64,000 bases of DNA from Anticarsia gemmatalis (lineage: Eukaryota > Arthropoda > Insecta > Lepidoptera > Erebidae), in NCBI RefSeq assembly GCF_050436995.1, contig NC_134747.1, positions 8,005,501 to 8,069,500 of the forward strand, read 5' to 3'. The notes beneath the pieces were generated by a model. The model saw only the letters and a program-made list of their open reading frames with translations. It ran no database searches and had not been told where the DNA came from. A program made the translations under genes and the position numbers. Below are positions 33,338-45,610 of the stretch, piece by piece (position 1 is the first letter of the stretch; each line of letters begins with the position of its first letter).

Positions 33338-36300
33338 GATAAATAGTAATAAAGTTTCATATAATTGTAAGTAAACATGAAGGCCACGCTATTATTATAA
33401 GTAGATGTAAATGACGTTAGATGTTTGTATTTATTTATGTAGATAAGAATAGAAATGCGTTTGTGAAATCAAATTGTAATTACAATGAATGAGTTACCAG
33501 TAAGCTTGCACAAAGTATGCCTATCTAAAGGATCTTGTTATTTTGAAACTGACTTGTTTTACATGCTTTATTTAAATAAGTAGTACAGTAACAAGTAAGG
33601 TTTAAAGTTTAATCTGATCACAAAAACTGTCATCTTTAGAAACCGCAGTACGTATGATCTAATAATTTAAAATATTATGCAACAAGTTGTTTCCATGCGC
33701 CTATAAATGATTCATCAACGTTGGTATGCTGAACTCGACAGTAATCGCGACTAATATTTAAGCGCCTCTAAAATAACCTGTACTTAAATTACAATAAGAA
33801 AGTAAACAAAGCCAAGCGACGCCAAGAGCAGAGGCTAGTTAGTAAAACTTTAAAGGTTTCAACATAATATTTTAAAATTGATTAGCAGTTAATTAACCTA
33901 CAAGCTGTTTAGAATATCAAAGGGGAAATTAAAATGTTCGTCGCCAGCGCCGTGCATCAAACGGACAAACGAATTGCATCGTCTAGCTGCGGCAATAGAT
34001 CATGGAACTAATAAAACAACACTTCCCCTTCCGTATCGGGAATCGATTAGTTACTAGCTAATCCTTAACCTACAGCGAAGCTAAAAAGAACAAGAGAAAA
34101 ACAGCTCCACCTGTCGAATCTGATAAAAGTGTTTTATTTAAATTTCTTTGGTTGGCGATTCAAAAACGAGCACAAAGTTGGATTTGTGTCTTATTAAATG
34201 AAATTTATAGTTTGGATATAGTTGCTGATTGACCTCGGTCACTGGAAGGATAACAGGTTCGCATGAATGTTAAAAATGAGCTTTTCTACATAATATTTAC
34301 ACATGCACATAAACAAATGCGAAGCTTCGCACATTCAGGGACGTCGCGATGTTTGTTTGAATAAGATCAAGTCAGGCTTTATGTGCAGTGTTCAGTTTTA
34401 TTGAGTATAAATTGCCATATAAAATTGCACTGGGTGATTGTTTACCGAATACTCGAATTAACTCGTGATTGAATACACTGAGGAATGTTTAACATATTTT
34501 ACCGCAAAACTGCGAAAAACATCTTCCTTACTTAAGTAAATAGGGTATTGAGAAGATTCCTACAAGTTCTCAAGCTCCTGACACAGCTATAAATAGCGTA
34601 ATACAATGCACTATAAATAAAATACTACTTAATTTTATGTTGAGGCCGAATGTTGTGCAAGGTGCGCGTACGCACGTGCCCGTCGCCCGCGGCTCCACAA
34701 CAATATCTGTTCCGAATTCAAATTCGTGTCATACATCTTTATGCTTAGGTAACAAAGTAAAATTATGTAAACTGGACTCTAGAACCCCCGCTTAAGGATG
34801 ATTTGAATAATAATGTAAAAGGAAATGGATATTCAAAATAATATCACCTCGGGGTTAACGATTACCGGTGCGCGCATGCGCCACAGATGGCGGGATAAAC
34901 CGACGTTTGTTTCCGCAGTGATATCTGAATTAATGGCGATACGAAATGCTCGAAAGGTGCTCATTAACATGATTTATGCAAGATAATATGTTTCTTATGC
35001 GGACCCTATTGTACTGATTAACGTTACGAAACAAACCGATGCCCGAATATTGATTACATGTTTTTTTATAAAATAGATAAGTGCATCGTATGAATGTTGT
35101 GCGAGTAGGATGTAGAAGGATAGTGGTGCGCCAGTATTAGGTGGTCGCAACACGAATGTGTAGCGAGGTCCTCGCTCGGAGTGGTATCCTGCGAGGGCGC
35201 CGTCCATCTCGCGGCTCGTTCGCTCACTGAGTACATTCCCGTGTAAGTTTTTACACCTATTATTTTATGTGTCGGCGAGTAAAGTTCGGTACGTGAGTTA
35301 TAAACTCGCTCGCGCCTCTCTCGCCCCTACTTTATAGGTATTAACGACTTGTCCGAGAGTTTTCTTATAAATAAATTTGAAGGGTAACAAGGCTCGCTTT
35401 TGTCGGATTAGTAGAGTGGATCTTGTTTCACTTTGTTGCGTAGCCTCTCTATCTTTTTTAATGGAAAATTTATGAGGAATGTCCATACCCTTTTGTGTGA
35501 ATATAAGACTGTTTTCATTACAAAATACAGCCACAAACTAGAAACAGAACACATGGCCCTCGCTGAATAAACTTGAAGTGGGAGCGCGCGATGTCAATGA
35601 AGTGAATGTTTTTCTAAGCTTCGTTATTTACGTTCAGCATATGGAAATAAGCTCGTAAAAGTTTGTGACATATATTTCATCTAATTAAATCGAGAACTTT
35701 TAATAGTGAGACGAGACAAGTGTTTGGTAAATTATGTTGCACAACACAAACGGAATGTTTTGTGGAGTGGAGGTAGAAATCAGTGGATCACGTGACATTA
35801 GCCCATAAGGCGTAGTGCGCACTATAAAAGCGGGACGTATGGAAGTTAAGAGCACTACCTGTAAAATATCAGAGTAGTAAAGTAAATGCAGTGGTAGTGA
35901 GACAGAGGACGTGCCTCGAGCTCTTACTGTTTAGGACAACAGAATAGCCTCATATTTCATCGTGACATACTTTAACATTTTCCTTTCTAGCTAATGTTTG
36001 AAAATTTCCACGTAAAGGAAACTTTTCAAGAGTTTAAAGTTCAGACAAGTTTCAGACTTTTTCTGTTGAGGTCTATATTTCAGTCTTGGAGTTAAGCACT
36101 AGAAAAATAAAACGTGATATGTACTAACAACGTTTAGTTCTCTAAGACTTCAACGAGTAGCTAAAACAAAATTTGACACATTTAATTTAGAATAATTGAA
36201 GTGCTTGAATGGAACGCATAACTAAGAGAGTTTTGATAGAGATTTATATTTATTTCGGTTTGTTATGATTTTCCTTCCAATTACGTTTTAGTCAATAAAA

Positions 36301-36785
36301 AACATAAGCCGGTCAAGTTCCTTACAAATACACTAAGCATGAAATTTCCGGTATTTGGTTATTATAAAGTTACAGTAGTTAGTCGTCAGTGATGATATCT
36401 TCATTCCGAAGCGAGAATGACAGGAGACATGTTTAGTCAGTTTAAAGTAAATATCATAACAATAGACATCTATTCATAGCGCATGTTATTACCAACAAAA
36501 GCGAATTTATGAGTGCACTCTCAAAGTTTCAAATATCCCTAATGGAGCAAGAGTGAGCCGTTTTACATCTTCCCCCACAAACTGCATTATAATGTCTGTA
36601 CCAAAAATAACCGCACATAAATATAAAACAATGTGAAACCACTTAAAGCGAATAAAATACACGTCGACTTCAACTCAGTAAAATGAATTTATTAATAACG
36701 GAGACAATGAACGTCTGAAACAAACGTTTCACTTTTTGTATTTTTAATTGTCCTCCGGACGACAGCGAAGACGCATTAGAAGAAC
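33338..36785. other. non-coding DNA
   Basis: No gene is supported. GCGCATGCGC at 34872-34881 matches the core of NRF-1/erect wing-type sites. TATAAAAG at 35823-35830 is a good TATA string, but the nearest initiator-like TCAGAGT (35869) is too far downstream. GC-rich spots occur at 34660-34695 and 35150-35230. Confidence 0.4.
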
Positions 36786-36930
36786 GAAAATAAACCGGGC
36801 ATCATATCGGTGTGCGCCGCGCAGCCGCTGAGCCGCGCCGAGCCACGCCGCGCCACGCCGAGCCACCACACACACAACGCGCACCGGCTGCGCCCGCGCC
36901 GACACAGCACGTGCCCGCGCTCTGCTCGCC
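36786..36930. promoter_or_regulatory. GC/CpG-rich island 14 with degenerate GCCGCGCCGAGCCAC repeats
   Basis: A GC-rich patch is composed of degenerate tandem variants of CCGAGCCACG / CCGCGCCACG (36830-36870) followed by a short CA run. The Arg/Ala-rich minus-strand frame over it (36744-36977) is the expected translation of such a repeat and is not a gene. Confidence 0.25.
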
Positions 36931-39900
36931 TCATTCACTGTCCACCACTTCGTGTTAACGTGCAGTAAACCTGTCACTAATTAAATGTACTTCTTTAACC
37001 TCTGCCGCAAATATAATTATTGAATTGTAATTTCAAGATGTGTCTCACATAGTATGGGACGCGGTTCTTAGATGATATCTTCTACGTAATTAAAAATCTT
37101 GTCGTGACATTCAGAGCCCCGTCCCGCCTCCGCACTCCTCCGGCTCCTTCAATATTGTTGGCGATTGAATCGCAATTAAATGTAACGAATCAAACTACAC
37201 TTTATTAAAAGGGTCCGATAGCTCAAAATGGAGAGTATATCGCGAGGCAGAATCGAACGTGCTCCCGTCGAAATGCCAACCATTTTATTTATTCACCTTA
37301 ATTATGTATCTTGTCTTAATTTACGATTGGATCATATGATAATCTGAAACGTAATTTATAAGAGATGCCTAGGTATTCGAGTCGTGTCCATAACGAGATT
37401 TAGGATTACGTAGATGACGTCGCGTTCGGTTCGCGTTGTCGCGATTAAAATATATTATCGACATTCATTGGCATTTTGCAATTAAGTGCGCGCGCGGATA
37501 GCGGCGAAGAACGAGCAGCGAACGCTCGATGCGCGCGCTTCGATAGCGTCATCGCGTTTAATTTCGTTATGTGTCGATGGCATGACGGCAGGCCGACATC
37601 TCGATACGGCGACTGTCCACAGATATCCCTTAATGAAAGTAATGGAGGTTTATTAACGATCGTCGACTACTCTCCTCGCAATACATACTTATAGTAATAG
37701 ATAGGGACGATGGCGAAACGTGCGAGCGAGAACAAAGAAAGCCACATTTGCTAATTGCGGTTTTGCTCGTGTCGTGCGCACGGAGGCCGGATCGTGAGCT
37801 CCTGCGATATGACGATAACACATTCATAAATAATTAGAGCGAAATTTTCTCATTTGTAAGACGACAGTCATGATATTTGGTAGCAGACTCTCTGTTCTCG
37901 GAACACTAACATCTAGATAAGCGTTGCGCCGACACGCTTGCTCTCCGCTCATTTTACTACAACGATCACTGTATTGACAAAATTACAACTTTAAAACTAG
38001 CTAAGTATACGTGGGCCGCACGATTTACATAAATATGTGCAGGTGCAATGTTCTTATTACAACAAAAGAAAAACAAAAACAGCGGCCGCAAATCAAGCTG
38101 CCGATATTCTTTCTTATAAAATATTGTGACTATAAGTAAATCTCTAGGTCAGCTATTGAAAGAGAGAACAATACAAAAAGCAAATGTGAGGTGAAACGCT
38201 TGTGGGATCAGTCACGGTTGTCGGAGCTTCGCCATGACAAGGTTCAAATTTCCACTTCCGCTCGATCCATGAACAATCGATATTGTTATCGCCGACTCTT
38301 CATTATAAACCAAACAAAAATAATTATTCGAACGTTGGAACGACAAAAAATAGTCGGGTACCTACGCATTCACGTTTTAATAACGACATCGATAACAAAT
38401 TAAGCATGTTTCATTTCCCTAAACCGAATGTTATCGAAAGCATCGTAAATCATCCGGAAGATAAAAGGCTTTAATTGAAAGAAAAAAGTCTGCAATACAG
38501 TGTTTGGTTTTTGCTCAGTCACTGCGCAGATTAGAATTCCGAGCGTATCCAATTATTGCAGTATGAAATTTATTAGTTTCGGATATCATGTTGAATGATG
38601 TTTTTCTAATAACTATCCGAGCCACTTACATAGATTATGTAGTAACGTCTTGTGGCCGATCTGTCGAAATAAATGTTATCGTGTAAAATTATTTTTCGGA
38701 TTCACGAATCACCGTTCATCGAACATCGAACACAGACATCTATTATTCGATAAAAAGCAAATTTTTCGTAACTTCCGTGATAGATTGTAGTCATGTTTTT
38801 TGCTACACAAAAACTGGCAATAGTATAAAAACAAACAATCTCTCTAGCGCATAAATTAAAATTTCCGCTTGCAGATCGTAGTGGCAAATCAAGCATAAAT
38901 ATTGTCGAGGGATGGCTGCGAACGATTCAGACTTATTACAGCTAGTATATTACAAAACACAATTTTATTGTATTGTTATGATTTTTTGTGGGAGTTGCGC
39001 AATCTCTTTGAAGTATATTTGCCATTCAAATGCTCTCGTGTATAATAGTTAGTTAAGTTAATTTATATTGAAGTCTTACAATATGCCGCTGCGTGGCGGG
39101 TGGGTCCGCCGGTATATAACTATCAATTACGTTTACTGCACATCATATTCATTTGAGAGTGCACTTCCCTTGATTAGTGGAATGCTCTTTAAGGGCCGAG
39201 GTGCCATTAAAATAAATAAACAACTATCCGAAACAATTCCAAGTGTTAAGTGTGTGGTGGCTATCAAAAATTACCAGATAACACTCCACAATGCTCGGCT
39301 AGTGACTTATGAAGTGATTAAAGACTTAAGTACAGTCAGCAACACGTTGTACATAGAGTTTCAAACTTTCTTTTCTAGGTTTTATTGGTAAAATTTGTTC
39401 CTCGGTTAATGATATAGTTTTGTTTCTACCTTGGTTACGTTAGTCAACTTAGTGTCAAACAATTAAAATTGGTACGTAAGGCCTTTGATATAGCCTAACG
39501 GCTGTTACGTTACTATAAAATAAAGGACATTTCAAACGTGCCTTCCGAAGCACGGAGAGGCTTCGCCGAAATTTTAAAAGTACACGTGTGATCTGCTCTG
39601 TATGTTTCCACGCTTAAGGTTGCTTCACTCTCAGATCGTTTACGGCAGGTGAGCGCAACTGGCTATGAAGATTTTCTATTACACTGCACGATATTGTAAT
39701 ACCAACGTTATAACAATGAGCAAATGTTATGAAACAGCATTATACCAAACGAGACAAAACATAGGATTACACTTCTTACATAAGAACTTATATAAAAAAG
39801 CCTGTGAAACTACTAAAGTAAAAGATAATGTGCCAAAGAAATATGTAGAGCGGACAGCTAATTCACAACTACGATGTTTTCAATAAAATCCTCCGTAACC

Positions 39901-40110
39901 TTTCCTATTGTAAATCATATTCGTCAACGTAGACACTAATTTAAACTAACAATTATGTAGAGTATTGTAAGGTAATAGATAAAAATAATGCTTGAAGTGA
40001 AAAATGTGAAATTTAAATATAAAGCTCTACTTCAAGGAAATATGCGCTCGATACTTTTAAAACCGTTCATTTAAACTTGAAGTTTAATTATTGAGCCGTG
40101 TCTAAGAGTG
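36931..40110. other. mostly AT-rich DNA with a CpG-rich island at 37470-37610 and one old repeat
   Basis: The island at 37470-37610 (GCGCGCGCGG near 37489) is CpG-dense and crossed by the unrecognised frame 37476-37694. A smaller GC spot lies at 37120-37145. The repeat at 39433-39668 is listed separately. The 107-codon plus frame 39068-39391 has no recognisable domain. Otherwise nothing is seen. Confidence 0.4.
39433..39668 (+). repeat. dispersed repeat family Y, diverged copy 1
   Basis: It aligns in order with 50445-50684 through several anchors: GTCAAC.TAGTGTCAAA, AGGCCTTTGATATAGCCTAACGG-like, GTGCCTTCCGAAGCACGGAG, and the 3' anchor GTGAGCGCAACTGGCTATG. Indels and substitutions are frequent, so it is an old copy. 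I recall the family from moth genomes; a retroposon 3' end or SINE is the likely class, but this is unproven. Confidence 0.65.
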
Positions 40111-40360
40111 AGTCGGTAAAGATTCCTCAACGCGGGCCGGTATCTCGCGGCTAACTTTACGCGCGCCCTATTACGCCGCACGATAACCACAATCAGGTAA
40201 CAGCCACCATGACATCTTTATGATGTTTCAAAAACCATTACTAACGACACCTTTTTAGTTACTTGCGATAGGCGCGCGCGCACGCCACGTACAAACAAAA
40301 CGCTTCGGTGTCATCGTCATCAGCTCGGTGACCTGTGCGGTCCGCTCCTATCATATCTAG
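40111..40360. promoter_or_regulatory. GC/CpG-rich island 15
   Basis: A CpG-rich patch (40125-40180 and 40265-40350, with GGCGCGCGCGCACGCC near 40272) is set in AT-rich DNA. No coding frame is present. Confidence 0.2.
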
Positions 40361-43005
40361 GGATTTGTATTTATTCTTTCACTGTGTACAGGCTTTTTTT
40401 GTATGAAAAAGCAAGGTTTTTGAACAAGTATCCACGTTCTTCAGTAACTTGGTATAGGCAAGTCTATTTGCCATTATTTAGGGCAAATGTACAATGTCAA
40501 TTATCTAGGTAGGTATGGTTGTCGATAACATTTTCACTGCCGAAAAACTACGACTTCCTTTGCTCGCAGAAAATTGACCTCGTACAGACTGCAGTTCAGA
40601 ATACCAATAACTGCAGGAAAATTTTAAAAAGATGAACTTATTAGTCTTTAAAAATGATTGACGACGCAGTCATAAAAAGGCCACTGGAACCCAATCAAGA
40701 TTTGTACCGATCACTTTTTTTCATAACACAAATGATCACTCTACAAAATATAAATTAATATTTCTGTCGTTATCTGACTTCAATATAACCGATATTTATT
40801 ATATCGTACTAGATATTCCACTTATTAGTGAGATGGAACTGATATCGCAATAAATTAATAATACAGTTTTAACATAATATATTGGTAGTTTGTTGCTAAT
40901 GGCTCTCCATATATAGATATGGAACGATCATATCTGATGATATTTATTGTGTATTTCAAATATTGAGAGGTAAACTGTAAACTCACTTAATATTTCTTTA
41001 TAACTACTTAAGGCAAAGTTATATTGATTTATTCTTAACTATTGGAAGACCACTTATTAGATATGGTCGAACAATTTACATAGATTGACGTTACAAACTC
41101 AACGTATCAAACAGTCAGCATATCATAACGACAACATTATTGTGTTAGGGCGAACTTAGATGAAAGGTTCTTCTTCTTCACTCTCACGATTAAAATTGGA
41201 TATATGGTTTGCTGAAGTTAAGCTTACAATCTCATTCAAATCTAATAAGTAATCACACGTGGAAGTCGCGCCTGAACATACTACTTAGATCACACGAAAT
41301 TCTATTGCTTCATATCCAAAGTGGTCGTAAATCATCTGCAAAGCCAGCCTGCCCTTTTAGCTTGACAGATAAATGGATAATTAAGTCTTCTATTAATTAA
41401 GAATAATATCCATCTCTTATATTTGTTTAAATAATTCATATTTTTAATCTGTATTGGCATCTAATCTACATTTCTTATCTCGTAGCCGCATTCCGACTAA
41501 AATCTGTGGGACGAATAAATTTATGTTTTATTACCCACTTTATATTATTTTTATATTATTGAGCTCTGTGTTTTAAAGTCAAATGTGTATATTAAGCATA
41601 AAAATATGAATACATTAAGTCAAAATGACCATTTTAAAAATGATAAGCCTAATACCGAAACCAGCTTTGGTGTTTTCGACGAATTTACGTTTTGAATGTG
41701 AACATCAGACATCGGCTGATTAGATTCCGCAACATCATACCATCTGCCTTTAAGTTTGTAGTTTAGTGGCTCAGCAAACATAACTCGTAGAGGCTCGTAG
41801 CGGTTAAAAGAGCAGTGCTATTTAAAAATGAATGTTGGAAATGAAATCAATACGTTTGAACGTTTGGCGGGCGAGGAACGGCGCGTTATGAGAACATAAA
41901 TCTCTGACCTTACGCCGACTATCTGCCCCCCTGCCCCACTCGCAGCCCCTACGAGCCACGATGTACTGCACCACATCACATGTTGTGAGAGATATGGCTC
42001 AGCCCACTGATACCGACCACTCTTATTCATTACGAGATAGTGTCGAGCAAACTTCCCCGTAAAACTCGCTGAATAACCAATTGCAACTACATCGATGTGT
42101 CTAATTACCTCCATTTACTCGAATCACATGTATTTTTAAGTAAGTTAGTACTTAGCGACATTAATTCCGGCGGTTGCCAGAGTCCGCCTACCCACTCTGA
42201 CAGGCCGTTCACTTAAATACTAAATACATTACCATTTCAGGATTTACAAACCTTACCAAGTTACGAATACAGAAAATAACAAGATTCTATGTAGTGGTAG
42301 TGCATAATTAACTACCAGGACCGTAATTACTTACTTTTCACTTAGTAAATACTCGACTAGAGCAAGAATATTTCCTTAACTCATGTTACAACATTCCCGG
42401 TAAAATAAAGAATGAATTCCCCCAACACAAAGGAAAACATGAAAGGCTTAAAAGTTTATACAAAGTTCCCCCGTGACATCGCATGCGTGATTTTAATGCC
42501 TTACACGACAATCCCGGCACCATAAGTTATCCGATAGTAAAGCCTTCATATCTTTCGGAAACCCCTCCTTGCCAACCCTCGCTGACAAACAGTTTTCTCT
42601 CTATCATATTTAGATACTTATAATAAAATTTTAAACGTCCATTGATAAAAATGTTGTAACTTTGGTTCCCATGAAGATGACATGCTTAATGGATTTATAA
42701 GCAACACACGTGAACATAATTTTCTAATTTGAATACCTTTAACTTTCACCTCAACGTTACGTCGGGTTTCAGTGAAAACAATTTTTCCGTATCTTATCTT
42801 GTTCGAATAAATCACAAGTCGTTCAACCTGTTGTGTCATAACTATTAACTGGTAAGCTATTGACGTGTTATTGATTACCTAATAAGCAAAAATGATGGTT
42901 GTGTTGGAACGTGAGTACACTAGGAAAGGTTCGGTGGTTCGTTCGACAGATATGAGCGGCCGAGCCGGTTATATTTTATCGGAAGTAACGGCATCTAACG
43001 TACGG
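40361..43005. other. AT-rich non-coding DNA
   Basis: No gene or repeat is recognised. A GC-richer patch at 41865-41960 includes a C-rich run. The minus frame 41818-42114 (98 codons) over it is unrecognised. Confidence 0.45.
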
Positions 43006-43060
43006 CCAATTTCATAATGCCTCGGCCGCCCGCCGCCGCCCGCCGCGAATGTGCCTCACT
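43006..43060. promoter_or_regulatory. short GC/CpG-rich island 16
   Basis: A pocket of CCGCC repeats (GGCCGCCCGCCGCCGCCCGC near 43025-43044) directly follows a GCGGCCGAGCCGG stretch at 42956. No frame of note is present. Confidence 0.2.
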
Positions 43061-45470
43061 TATCAATTTGATATCTCGATGTGGAAACATAATGCGCCAC
43101 AGATGAATCGATACGGGGATATGTTCAATCTTATATGTGCTATTTTATTTATTCAGATTGAGGAAATAGTATTTATCCATATGCTTAAGAATTTGCTTAT
43201 ATGTGAAGTATCATGACGACAGAAATGTAGATCGGTTTGCAAACAGCGATTTCTTTGTCTTTCATATAAAATATTGTCAGGGTTTGGAGGCGTGTCAATA
43301 ATAAGGTCACACTAACTGGAACGTAAACTAAAATAAGACAAGCATATAAAAAAATAGGTGTTGATTTCCTGTTTTCCGTCTTTTTACAACTATCACATAG
43401 TTTGTAGAAAGTGATTATATCGATCTATCGTTTTTCAATTCGCTTCTAAAAACAGAATTTTTACAAGTCACCATTATCTGTTCTAATCACAACTTAGTAA
43501 TTAACCAATCCAATCGTGCATATCAAGTCGCCAATGACTCAATTTCACGGATAACAATAATAAACACCTAATTAAAATCTGAGTTTATAAACCGTAGCAC
43601 ACGAATAATAAACACATAAACTAATCCCTCGTAGATTATGATAATACACAACGGTATAACAGACGACTCACTCTGTCAAATAAGTCATCAGCGCGTCAGT
43701 TAACTCAATTACATCGAGATCAACACACGGCTACCGTGCATGATTAACAAGCGTACAATACAAACGAAATTATACTCAACAACTCTTCAAATAACTCACA
43801 ATATTGTTCGACTAACCACGCTCCCGGTAATCCTGCTTCATAAATCATTTAATAACACAAATGCACAGCCACACACTGAGCTATTCCTTCCGTTGTCGGA
43901 GTTATGATATTAGTTCACAAACGAAAACCATCTCTAATAATAGCAGGCTACATCATTATTTAGAATGTCAAACCACCACGTTAAGCTATTTGAAAAGTGT
44001 CCGTAAAATTATCCGATACCAGAAAAGCAGTATGTGTAATGTGTCGAACTATTCACAAAGCGAGCTCTATGCCGACGTCACAGAATATATTTTGTAAGCG
44101 GCGGTCGAGTTGGCCCATATTGTGATGGTTTATCCGGCGGCCGGAACGGATGCCACGAACTGCTGTCAACCCTTGACATTCGGGATAAGTTTGACGGATC
44201 ATGCACGAAAATGATTTAGGACATATGTTTAAACGTGTATAACAAATAGCACGGACACGTCTCACGCTCGACGCTTCTATTTGTAGATGAGAGAGATATC
44301 GTTTTATTAATCGAGTTATGACAACATTAACATTATATTTGTTTGAAAAATTTGAATATGTCAGAAAATATCATATTTCATACACATTATATATTAAAAT
44401 TAATATTAATAACAAATAAACGAGGCACGACGTCATATCTCCATCGAAACATAATACTCTGAGATTTTGTAATTCTATATCGCGACGAGCTAATAGGGCC
44501 TGTTAAAGCAACGCCGTTGACAAAACCGTTGACCTTTCAATCAACGCTAAGCAAATATTAGCATTTCAAAATATCAACTGTATACGAGAACCGGAAAGTG
44601 GTCGTTAAATTTGGACAGAGGCGGCCATAAAAATAAAATATTAATAATTAGCGGCAGGAGGTTAATAGTCCATTAGCAACGTGTTCGTTCGTGGTTGTCA
44701 CTCACTAACCACATCAACATTATACTTTTTAACGATTCGGTTCGGCTCGGCGCCGTCTATGCGTCGTCAGATCATCATAAATGCAGTTATGACTTACTAT
44801 TAAATTAGTTGATCCGTCAAACGACGTGTAAATTATGAAGCACCCCTATTAAATATCTATAAGCGAGATAGGTCCAGCTCTACCATAAAAAGTGTGATAA
44901 ATGCGCCCTTCCTTATGGTTTCGTGACTTGTTTTTTTAACTCAACGGTAAAACATATACCTACCTACCATGAACAAAATTCGTTTAACGTTCGTTTACTA
45001 TCGCCCAGTACAGCTATCTGATTTCATTGCTACTACCTACCTTTCACCTATTGAAGAAATTAACAAGTATTTTTTTAACATTTTCGTAAGTACATAGTGA
45101 GTGAGTAGCTTTACTTTGCGTCGTAGCGGAGCGCGATCGTAGCGCTTCTACTAACATTCCGGCTTTTATTATATCATAATGATAAATTATATATGATGCA
45201 ACTGGCTAAAACTACTTTATCAAATATAAAAGAAGTTGGACACCTGATTACTTAACCTATTGTACCTGAGCAGCACATTCAAAAGAATGTTTCATAATTA
45301 TGTTTATGAAACTTTCATATCGATGACGAATCAACATAAATGAGGGATCAAAAAATAATGCAACGCTTCAGTGCCTACTGTTTAAAAACGATAGCAAAAA
45401 GATTGTCGTAATCAACGAGGTGATCTACTTCCCTAGTCGCAATATTAAATCGTATAAAAACAAGATAATA
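43061..45470. other. non-coding DNA with a homeodomain-site-bearing patch
   Basis: Mostly AT-rich. A patch at 44620-44710 carries CCATAAA (44625-44631), TAATTA (44645-44650) and CCATTAGC within a more GC-rich frame, a typical look for an insect conserved non-coding element. No gene is supported. Confidence 0.35.
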
Positions 45471-45610
45471 ATTAAAGCACCGGTGCTTTCATCTGCGCAG
45501 CGCGGACAGGTGGCACGGAGCGGCGAGGCGCGGGCGCGTCGGTGCGCCGGAGTACCCGTGCCCAACAAGACGAGCGCGGCCGCGCTCACCGATAAGGAAA
45601 AACTATACCG
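45471..45610. promoter_or_regulatory. GC/CpG-rich island 17
   Basis: A CpG-dense 110-bp patch is crossed by a 76-codon frame (45420-45650) whose Arg/Ala-rich middle and Lys/Asn-rich end simply follow the base composition. The role is unknown. Confidence 0.2.

Noticed and set aside
34879..34894. CTCF-like string CGCCACAGATGGCGGG
   Set aside because: One base short of the consensus spacing; too weak to call an insulator.
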